Assembly (NCBI GenBank): GCA_017853515.1
Contig: JAFMJK010000101.1
Coordinates: 1 to 7,675 of the forward strand
Reading direction: 5' to 3'
Source: Chthoniobacterales bacterium
GTDB lineage: Bacteria; Verrucomicrobiota; Verrucomicrobiia; Chthoniobacterales; JACTMZ01
DNA: 7,675 bases
The notes under the pieces are model-generated. The model saw only the letters and a list, made by a program, of their open reading frames with translations, was not told the DNA's origin and made no database searches. Positions 1 through 4,953 of this stretch are shown in pieces. The position numbers were made by a program, and so were the translations under genes. Each line of letters starts with the position of its first letter. The first letter of the stretch is position 1.

Positions 1-74
1 GCGAAATCGTCAGCGTCAGCGTCATCGCCCGCCCGAACCCCGAGACCAGCGCGGTCCTCCCGAAAGCCAAGTAA
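1..74 (+). CDS. BMC-H type shell protein, C-terminal end only
   Basis: This is the 3' end of a gene that begins before the window. The readable codons (from base 3) give EIVSVSVIARPNPETSAVLP followed by KAK and a TAA stop. A beta strand ending in 'VIxRPxxxxxxxLP' is the usual C-terminus of BMC-domain (Pfam BMC, PduA/CcmK/EutM-like) hexamer proteins, where it follows the pore-loop fold. Such proteins tile the flat facets of the microcompartment shell. It sits 4 bases before a BMC-P gene on the same strand, which supports a shell role and a shared transcript. Whether it is a single-domain BMC-H or the end of a tandem-domain BMC-T protein cannot be told from 23 residues. Confidence 0.8.
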   Translation, partial: EIVSVSVIARPNPETSAVLPKAK

Positions 75-78
75 CGCC

Positions 79-387
79 ATGATCCTGGCGCAGGTCGAGG
101 GAAGCATCGTCGCGACGAAGAAGAACCCCAAAATGACGGGGGCGAAATTCCTCTTCGTCCGTCCCCTCGTGGTCGACAAACCTGATGCCGCGGAGTTGCG
201 CCCGGGCGCTTCCACCCTTGTGGCCGTCGACTCGCTCGGCGCCGGCGAAGGAGAAGTCGTCCTCATTGTGCAGGGCAGCTCCGCGCGTCTGGCCGGAACC
301 GACAAAGACTCGCCGGTCGATGCGGTGGTCGTCGGGATCGTCGACACCGTGGATGTTTCCAAACGCAAACTCTACCAGACCAAGTAA
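79..387 (+). CDS. BMC-P pentameric vertex shell protein 1 (EutN/CcmL family)
   Basis: A 102-residue protein of the EutN/CcmL (BMC-P) family, which forms pentamers that cap the vertices of the icosahedral microcompartment shell. The family pattern is clear: an opening strand with 'VEGSIVATKKNPKMTGAKFL', then LFVRPL, a central 'VAVDSLGAGEGEVVLIVQGSSAR' segment split here as VAVDSLGAGEGE and VVLIVQGSSAR, and a closing 'DAVVVGIVDTVDV' strand. The length is typical of the family (about 80-105). The ATG lies 4 bases after the upstream shell gene stop, and the aldehyde dehydrogenase start follows 3 bases after its stop, so translation is probably coupled. No Shine-Dalgarno sequence is visible upstream of the start. 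It has a longer middle loop than the two other BMC-P proteins of this operon. Confidence 0.93.
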   Translation: MILAQVEGSIVATKKNPKMTGAKFLFVRPLVVDKPDAAELRPGASTLVAVDSLGAGEGEVVLIVQGSSARLAGTDKDSPVDAVVVGIVDTVDVSKRKLYQTK

Positions 388-390
388 GCC

Positions 391-1863
391 ATGCCTGCGA
401 TCGACGAACAGGTGGTGACCAAAGTGGTCAGCGAAGTCCTCAACCGACTCCGCCAACAGCAAGTCGCTGTCGCTCCCGCGCCATCCGCACCGGCTGCCCC
501 GGTCTCGATCCCGTCATCCCCCAGCGGATCCTACGGCGTCTACGAGGACATGAACGCCGCCTGCGATGCCGCCCAGCGCTCTTTCGACAAACTCCGCGCC
601 GCCGGTGTCTCCGCCCGCAAGGCGGCGATCGGTGTTATCCGCCGGCTGTGCGTGGAAAAAGCGGACGAATGGGGCCGCCTCGAGTTCGCCGAGACCAAGA
701 TCGGGCGCCTCGAGCACAAGATCGAGAAGCTGAAGATCTGCGGCGACCTCGTGCCCGGCGTGGAAATGCTCGAGCGCCTGGCATTCAGCGGCGACTTCGG
801 CCTCACCGTCATCGACTTCGCCCCGTGGGGCGTGATCGGCGCCGTGACGCCTTCGACCCACAGCGTCCCCACCCTCACCGGCAACGCCATCAACATGATC
901 GCGGCCGGCAACGCGGTGGTCTTCAACACCCACCCCGGTGCGGCCAAATGCGCGGCCGTTGCGGTCAAGGCCTACAACGAGGCCATCGCCAAGGAAACCG
1001 GCATCACCGACCTGCTCTGCACGGTGGTCAAGCCGACCCTCGAAACTTTCCAGCAAATGTGCGCCAACCCGCACGTCAAACTCCTCTGCGTGACCGGCGG
1101 ACCCGCCGTGGTCGCCGCCGCGATGAAAACCGGCAAGCGCGCCATCTGCGCCGGCCCGGGCAACCCGCCCGTAGTGGTCGACGAGACCGCCGACCTCGCG
1201 CGGGCCGCAGCCGCCATCATCCAGGGCGGTTCCTATGACAACAACCTGCTCTGCATCGGCGAGAAAGAGGTCTTCGTCGTCGATGCCGTGGCCGACAAGT
1301 TGATGGAAGAATTGCGCAAGGCCGGAGCCGTCCGCCTCGATGCGCGCCAGGTCGAAGCTCTGGCCGAGAAAGCTTTTGTCTTTCCGGAGAACAAGGGCGC
1401 CGGTTGCCCCCATCCCGTGGTCAACCGCGACTTGGTGGGACGCGATGCCGCCGTCTTGGCCAAGGCCATCGGGCTCGATGTCCCCGCCTCGACCAAACTT
1501 CTCTTCGGCGAAACCAAAGCCGACCACATCTTCGTCGACGAAGAGCAGATGATGCCCTTCATGCCGATCGTCCGGGTGAAAAACGTGGACGAAGCGATCA
1601 AGGAAGCGGTCAAAGCCGAGCACGGCTACAAACACACGGCCGTCATGCATTCTCGCAACATCGACGCCCTGACCAAAATGGCGCAGGTGGCCGATACCAC
1701 TCTCTTCATCAAGAACGGCCCCTGCATGACCGGCCTGGGTCTGGGCGGCGAGGGCTTCCTCAGTTTCAGCATCGCATCGCCCACCGGCGAAGGCGTCACC
1801 ACGCCCATGACCTTCACCCGCTCCCGCCGCTGCGTCATGGTGGAAAATCTCAATCTCTACTGA
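391..1863 (+). CDS. BMC-associated CoA-acylating aldehyde dehydrogenase (PduP-like) with N-terminal encapsulation helix
   Basis: A 490-residue aldehyde dehydrogenase superfamily protein. In PVM microcompartments this enzyme oxidises L-lactaldehyde with NAD and CoA to lactyl-CoA inside the shell; that substrate is inferred from the family and context. Residues 3-22 form a predicted amphipathic helix (hydrophobics V8, V9, V12, V13, V16, L17, L20), then an Ala/Pro/Ser-rich linker to about residue 46: the standard layout of an N-terminal encapsulation peptide. The catalytic domain follows, with NTHPGAAKC in the cofactor-binding half, CVTGGPAVV around residues 233-241, AGPGNPPVVVDETAD at 254-268, and the probable nucleophile Cys288 in NNLLCIGEKE. 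The absence of the non-acylating ALDH general-base Glu pattern 'ELGGK' (AGPGNPP stands there) agrees with a CoA-acylating type. It lies 3 bases after BMC-P 1 and 21 bases before BMC-P 2. Confidence 0.93.
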   Translation: MPAIDEQVVTKVVSEVLNRLRQQQVAVAPAPSAPAAPVSIPSSPSGSYGVYEDMNAACDAAQRSFDKLRAAGVSARKAAIGVIRRLCVEKADEWGRLEFAETKIGRLEHKIEKLKICGDLVPGVEMLERLAFSGDFGLTVIDFAPWGVIGAVTPSTHSVPTLTGNAINMIAAGNAVVFNTHPGAAKCAAVAVKAYNEAIAKETGITDLLCTVVKPTLETFQQMCANPHVKLLCVTGGPAVVAAAMKTGKRAICAGPGNPPVVVDETADLARAAAAIIQGGSYDNNLLCIGEKEVFVVDAVADKLMEELRKAGAVRLDARQVEALAEKAFVFPENKGAGCPHPVVNRDLVGRDAAVLAKAIGLDVPASTKLLFGETKADHIFVDEEQMMPFMPIVRVKNVDEAIKEAVKAEHGYKHTAVMHSRNIDALTKMAQVADTTLFIKNGPCMTGLGLGGEGFLSFSIASPTGEGVTTPMTFTRSRRCVMVENLNLY

Positions 1864-1884
1864 TCCTCGTTTTCATCCTTTGCC

Positions 1885-2148
1885 ATGCGCACCGCCGTGA
1901 TCCAGGGCCATATCACCTCGACCGTGAAGCATCCGAGCTTCAAGGGCACGCGGCTGCTGGTCGCCGTGCCCGAATCCGGCGACGTGCCCCCGCAGGTGGT
2001 CATCGACAACCTCGGCGCGGCCATCGGCCAGCGCGTCATCATCTCGAGCGACGGCGCCGAAGCGCGCCAGATCGTGGGGGACAAACTCAGCCCGGCGCGC
2101 TGGAATGTGACCGGCATCGTCGATCCGGAAGGAGCCCTCGCCGTATGA
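1885..2148 (+). CDS. BMC-P pentameric vertex shell protein 2 (EutN/CcmL family)
   Basis: An 87-residue EutN/CcmL-type vertex protein. It shows the family opening 'VIQGHITSTVKHPSFKGTRL' and LLVAVPES, the central VVIDNLGAAIGQRVIISSDGA, and a closing WNVTGIVDPEG strand. It is the shortest of the three BMC-P proteins here, close to the minimal fold. The start at 1885 follows the aldehyde dehydrogenase stop by 21 bases, a pyrimidine-rich stretch without a Shine-Dalgarno sequence. Its 3' end overlaps the next BMC-P start (ATGA at 2145-2148), and its last codons contain the ribosome binding site of that next gene. Three different BMC-P genes in one operon are a known trait of PVM-type loci. Confidence 0.92.
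   Translation: MRTAVIQGHITSTVKHPSFKGTRLLVAVPESGDVPPQVVIDNLGAAIGQRVIISSDGAEARQIVGDKLSPARWNVTGIVDPEGALAV
2130..2134 (+). promoter_or_regulatory. Shine-Dalgarno sequence for BMC-P 3, inside the end of BMC-P 2
   Basis: AGGAG within GGAAGGAG (2127-2134), 10 bases before the ATG at 2145. It lies inside the coding sequence of BMC-P 2 (codons for PEG). It supports the 2145 start rather than any upstream extension in the same frame, and it is the only clear Shine-Dalgarno sequence among the operon genes in this window. Confidence 0.6.
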
Positions 2149-2429
2149 GGCTCGGCACCGTCATCGGTCGCGTCACCCTCTCGGCGCGCCATCCGGCCTA
2201 CCGCGGCGAGCGCCTCCTGCTCACCCTGCCGTGGAAGCGCGAGACTCTGCACGGCGCGCAGGCCTTCGACCCGTCCATCGTCGTCTACGATCAACTCGGC
2301 GCCGATGCCGGGCAGACTGTCGCGATCAGCGAAGGCCGCGAGGCCGCCTGTCCTTTCCCCGATCCGACCCCGGTCGACGCCTACTGCGCCGCGCTGGTCG
2401 ACGATCTCTTTATCCAACCGCAATCATGA
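2145..2429 (+). CDS. BMC-P pentameric vertex shell protein 3 (EutN/CcmL family)
   Basis: A 94-residue EutN/CcmL-type protein. The open frame runs back far into the aldehyde dehydrogenase region, but the real start is the ATG at 2145: it overlaps the stop of BMC-P 2 (ATGA), is preceded by AGGAG, and gives a protein that aligns from its first residue with BMC-P 2 (MRLGTVIGRVTLSARHPAYR against MRTAVIQGHITSTVKHPSFK). The middle contains LLLTLPWKRETLHG and the conserved-type IVVYDQLGADAGQTVAISEG. Unlike its neighbours, the C-terminus carries an extra tail, from about residue 73 (PFPDPTPVDAYCAALVDDLF), with one Cys and a short amphipathic stretch in place of the usual 'vvGIVD' ending. That tail may give it a special contact in the shell; this is inference. 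Its stop overlaps the aldolase start (ATGA at 2426-2429). Confidence 0.88.
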   Translation: MRLGTVIGRVTLSARHPAYRGERLLLTLPWKRETLHGAQAFDPSIVVYDQLGADAGQTVAISEGREAACPFPDPTPVDAYCAALVDDLFIQPQS

Positions 2430-3469
2430 AAGTATTCGCCCATCAAGACGCCGCCGCGTTCGCCAGAACCGGGGCCAAGGAATTCCGCCACAACCGCGAG
2501 GTGCTCGTCACGCCCGGCGCCCGCGATGTCTTCTCCGAGGCCGGCATCAAGGTCGTCTTCGAGAGTGGAGCCTCGGCGGAAGCATCTGCACTGACCGCCG
2601 TGACCAGTGCCGACGACGCCTCGCTGTTCAGCTCGCCCCTGGCCGAGAAGCTGAAGAAAGAAATCTGCGAAATGGGCCGCCGCGTCTGGATCCGGGAATA
2701 TTGCGACGGCAACGGCGGGAACATCTCAGCCCGTCTGGCCGAGAACCGCTTCATCTGCACTCCCACCGGGGTGAGCAAAGGGTTCATGACCCCGGACATG
2801 CTCTGCATGGTCGACGGCGAGGGCCGCCAGGTCGCGGGGACATGGAAGCGCTCCAGCGAGATCACCACGCACCTTGCCATTTACAACACCACGCCCGAGG
2901 CCATGTCGGTGTGCCACGCGCACCCGTGCCATGCCGGAGCTTTCGCCATCAAGGGCATGCAGCCACCCCCGCGCCTCATTCCCGAACTCGAGGTTTTCGT
3001 CGGCACCGTCGGCATGGCCGAATACAAGACGCCGGGTTCCCCCGAGATGGCCGAGTCGATCAAGCCCCTCGCCCCGCAGCACCAGTCCATCATCATGGGC
3101 AACCACGGTGTCATCACTTGGGGCAAGAGCGTGGAGGACGCCTATTTCAAGATGGAGATCACCGACGCCTACTGCCGCACGGTCATCCTTGCGCAGTCGA
3201 TTCCCGGCGGCGCGTCCATCCCCTGCGAAAAGATCGGCGAACTGCTCGAACTCAAGAAAGGCATGGGCCTGCCCGACCCGCGCTACGGACTCAAACCGGC
3301 CGAGCTTTGCGAGGTCGACCCGTGGACCCAGATGTGCGGCCAGCGCGGATGCTCCACGCCGGTCACGCCGTTCAACCCGCTGGAGGGTCCCTCCTCCTCA
3401 CCGGCCCCGGCCGAAATGGAGGCCCTCGTGCAGAAAATCACCGACGAAATCGTCGCCAACCTGAAATAA
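2426..3469 (+). CDS. BMC class II sugar-phosphate aldolase (fuculose/rhamnulose-1-phosphate type) with C-terminal encapsulation helix
   Basis: A 347-residue zinc-dependent class II aldolase (Aldolase_II/AraD-FucA superfamily). It should cleave L-rhamnulose-1-P or L-fuculose-1-P to DHAP and L-lactaldehyde inside the microcompartment. Visible motifs in order: GNGGN at 95-99 and TPTGVSKG at 112-119 (phosphate and substrate loops), SSEITTH with the probable catalytic Glu145, CHAHPCHAG with probable zinc ligands His164 and His166, and NHGVITWG with third ligand His227. The core is extended at both ends. Residues 1-75 hold a LVTPGARDVFSEAGIKVVF segment resembling a 'TPxARxxxxxxgI' motif of some other BMC proteins. 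The last 20 residues (328-347, core EALVQKITDEIVANL) form an amphipathic helix after a Pro/Ser linker, a C-terminal encapsulation peptide. The start at 2426 overlaps the BMC-P 3 stop and excludes the longer in-frame ATG at 2231, which would overlap BMC-P 3 by about 200 bases. Confidence 0.92.
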   Translation: MKVFAHQDAAAFARTGAKEFRHNREVLVTPGARDVFSEAGIKVVFESGASAEASALTAVTSADDASLFSSPLAEKLKKEICEMGRRVWIREYCDGNGGNISARLAENRFICTPTGVSKGFMTPDMLCMVDGEGRQVAGTWKRSSEITTHLAIYNTTPEAMSVCHAHPCHAGAFAIKGMQPPPRLIPELEVFVGTVGMAEYKTPGSPEMAESIKPLAPQHQSIIMGNHGVITWGKSVEDAYFKMEITDAYCRTVILAQSIPGGASIPCEKIGELLELKKGMGLPDPRYGLKPAELCEVDPWTQMCGQRGCSTPVTPFNPLEGPSSSPAPAEMEALVQKITDEIVANLK

Positions 3470-3470
3470 C

Positions 3471-4394
3471 ATGAAAGTCGCCATCATCGGCGGCGGCGGC
3501 CGCGTCGGCAGCTGCGCCGCCTTCGCCCTGCAATGTTCCGGGGTCGTCAAAGACCTTATCATCCTCGACGCCAACCAGGCCACGGCCGAAGGCGAAGCCC
3601 TCGATCTCGTGCACGGCGCGGCCTACTGCGCCGACCAGAATATCTACGCCGGCACCTACGCCGACTGCGCACAGGCCGATCTCGTCTGCATCACCGCGGG
3701 ATTGCGCCGCAAGCCGGACGAATCCCGCCTCGACTTGATCAACCGCAATGTCGGGCTGTTCAACGGCATCCTCGACAGCCTCAAGCAGGCCGGATTGAAA
3801 AAATCGGCCATCATCTTCGTGGTTTCCAACCCGGTTGACATCCTCACCCAACTCGCCGCCGAGCGTCTCGGATTGCCGTGGCAGCAGGTCATCGGTCTGG
3901 GAACCATGCTCGACAGTTCGCGTTTCTGCTCGCTCATCGCCGCCGAACTGAAGCTCCCCGCCACGCAAGTGCGCGCCATGATCCTCGGCGAGCACGGCGA
4001 CAGCATGCTGCCGGTCTGGTCGTCGGCCTCGGTCGGCGGATTCCCGCTTTTGAAATTCCCCGGCGTCACGCCGACTTTCCAGTCGAAGATTTTCGAGCGC
4101 ACGCAAAAGAGCGGCGCGGAAGTCATCTCGCGCAAAGGCGGCGCCGGTTGGGCCGTCGGCGTGACCATCAAGGAAGTGATCGATTGCATCGCCCTCGACC
4201 GTCAGCGCGTGCTCCCCGTCTCCAGCCAGATCCAAGGCGCCTACGGCATCCGCGGCATCAGCCTCAGCGTGCCCACCGTCGTCGGCCGCGGCGGCGTCGT
4301 GCAGCAACTGGAAATCGAACTCTGGCCGAAGGAAATGCAGGCCCTCCAAGCTTCCGCTCACGCCCTCAAAGCCACCCGCGCCAAGGTCGGTTGA
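3471..4394 (+). CDS. NAD-dependent lactate/malate dehydrogenase family protein, malate-type active-site Arg
   Basis: A 307-residue 2-hydroxyacid dehydrogenase of the LDH/MDH superfamily. The Rossmann dinucleotide motif is G8-x-G10-x-x-G13 in IIGGGGRVGS, and Asp33 (LIILDAN) at the end of the second strand indicates NAD rather than NADP. The catalytic set is present: active-site loop LRRKPDESR (Arg79/Arg80 and Arg86), Asp148 and Arg151 in GTMLDSSRF, and His175 in GEHGDS. By position, Arg80 stands where LDH has its specificity Gln (Gln102 in the usual numbering), which is the malate dehydrogenase state. Related genes annotated 'lactate/malate dehydrogenase' are part of PVM BMC loci, where the role proposed is cofactor recycling. 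It starts 1 base after the aldolase stop and is the last plus-strand gene of the cluster. I see no clear encapsulation helix, so it may act outside the shell or enter without one. Substrate is not settled. Confidence 0.9.
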   Translation: MKVAIIGGGGRVGSCAAFALQCSGVVKDLIILDANQATAEGEALDLVHGAAYCADQNIYAGTYADCAQADLVCITAGLRRKPDESRLDLINRNVGLFNGILDSLKQAGLKKSAIIFVVSNPVDILTQLAAERLGLPWQQVIGLGTMLDSSRFCSLIAAELKLPATQVRAMILGEHGDSMLPVWSSASVGGFPLLKFPGVTPTFQSKIFERTQKSGAEVISRKGGAGWAVGVTIKEVIDCIALDRQRVLPVSSQIQGAYGIRGISLSVPTVVGRGGVVQQLEIELWPKEMQALQASAHALKATRAKVG

Positions 4395-4400
4395 CGATGT

Positions 4401-4709
4401 TCAGAGCAGCCACACCGGAACTTCCTCACGCGGGGCTTCGGCGGTGGCCGCACTCACAGCCTTCCGGGGTTTGTTGCCCGCTGGCTTCCCCTCACCGCTC
4501 TCACCGCGGCCCCTCTCTGCGGCGAGCCACGCCTGGATCCGCAACGTGTGCTCGCCCGAAGGCTCCTGCCGACCGGTCAACCAGGCGGACACATGCGGTT
4601 GCGCGATCCCGAGATGTTCGGCCAACCGCGTCACCCGCCCGTGCCGACCGCGGCAAAAAGCGGACAGATCGGCAATCATCAACGGCATCAAACGCTTGTC
4701 ATCTTTCAT
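4401..4709 (-). CDS. Small HTH (XRE/Cro-like) DNA-binding protein
   Basis: A small protein of 102 residues from the ATG at 4709 (MKDDKRLMP), or 109 if the TTG at 4730 is used. Both starts have a GGAG upstream at 7-10 bases; I prefer the ATG because it is the commoner codon, with low certainty. The N-terminal half is a helix-turn-helix of the lambda-repressor-like fold: LSAFCRGRHGRVTRLAEHLG, then IAQPHVSAWLTGRQEPSGEH (recognition helix around AQPHVSAWLTG), then LRIQAWL. The C-terminal 35-40 residues are Lys/Gly/Ala-rich and probably disordered. It is convergent with the BMC operon, with 6 bases between stop codons, so read-through from the operon would be antisense to it. It could be a local regulator of the operon or of rhaA, but nothing in the sequence proves a target. 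It is too small and lacks a sensor domain typical of sugar regulators. Confidence 0.72.
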   Translation of the reverse strand: MKDDKRLMPLMIADLSAFCRGRHGRVTRLAEHLGIAQPHVSAWLTGRQEPSGEHTLRIQAWLAAERGRGESGEGKPAGNKPRKAVSAATAEAPREEVPVWLL

Positions 4710-4953
4710 CCCCGCCAATCTCCGCCGCAACTCCCTGCTCCGTCAAGAGTATTCATAACGTTTCCATTATCTTTTTCCCGGCTAACCGCGGGCTCGTACC
4801 TCTGAAGGTAGGGACGAGCGGCCCGCTCGTCCGCTCCCTTTCCAACGGACACGCGGGCCGCGTGTCCCTACCCTCTGCAGTATGACCGAAAGTCCAGATG
4901 CTTTCCGAAGTTTGTCTTAATCGCCTCAACCCTCATCCACCATCAACCCATCC
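4710..4953. other. Intergenic region between the divergent HTH and rhamnose isomerase genes
   Basis: About 240 bases without a convincing gene. Bases 4746-4790 are clearly richer in A and T than the surroundings and are where a promoter for the minus-strand HTH gene would lie; a TATGAATACT-like stretch on the minus strand (near 4750-4760) is a weak -10 candidate with no good -35. The centre (4807-4872) holds a double-palindrome repeat element, described separately. From 4881 to 4953 the sequence is ordinary, pyrimidine-rich close to the rhamnose isomerase start, and has no Shine-Dalgarno sequence. Any promoter for rhamnose isomerase must be here if it is not read from elsewhere; I cannot point to one with confidence. 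Confidence 0.5.
4807..4872. repeat. 66-base double-palindrome element with terminal inverted repeats
   Basis: Two perfect hairpins of the same design, each with 10-base arms and a single central base: 4812-4832 (GGACGAGCGG, C, then its complement) and 4847-4867 (GGACACGCGG, G, then its complement), separated by 14 bases. The whole unit is bounded by GGTAGGGAC (4807-4815) and its exact reverse complement GTCCCTACC (4864-4872), so the two hairpins are arranged as mirror copies. Compared as copies, the 27-base arms 4807-4833 and 4846-4872 differ at only four positions, and these four form two compensated base pairs in each hairpin (GA/TC in one, AC/GT in the other). This looks like a REP/BIME-like dispersed palindromic element. 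It could also serve as a bidirectional terminator, although no U-tract follows. Confidence 0.82.

Noticed and set aside
514..1650. Long minus-strand open frame opposite the aldehyde dehydrogenase
   Set aside because: The predicted protein is His/Asp/Gly-rich without a recognisable fold, typical of the antisense of a GC-rich gene; the plus-strand enzyme explains the region.
1404..2144. Upstream extension of the BMC-P 3 frame
   Set aside because: It is an Arg/His-rich shadow of the aldehyde dehydrogenase and BMC-P 2; the true start is at 2145 with an SD sequence and an ATGA overlap.
2231..2425. Earlier in-frame ATG for the aldolase
   Set aside because: It would overlap BMC-P 3 by about 200 bases and add an Arg-rich shadow sequence; the ATG at 2426 fits the operon junction.
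3438..4361. Long minus-strand open frame opposite the LDH/MDH gene
   Set aside because: Composition is a codon shadow of the plus-strand gene, whose catalytic motifs are intact.
4444..4805. Plus-strand open frames across the HTH gene
   Set aside because: They run antisense to the HTH domain and show no fold or start signal.
4888..4905. GAAAG-N8-CTTTC inverted repeat as an operator before rhaA
   Set aside because: Only 5-base arms, easily expected by chance; no second copy seen.
4882..4920. 12-codon frame (MTESPDAFRSLS) upstream of rhaA as a leader peptide
   Set aside because: No SD sequence, no run of regulatory codons and no attenuator-like hairpins after it.
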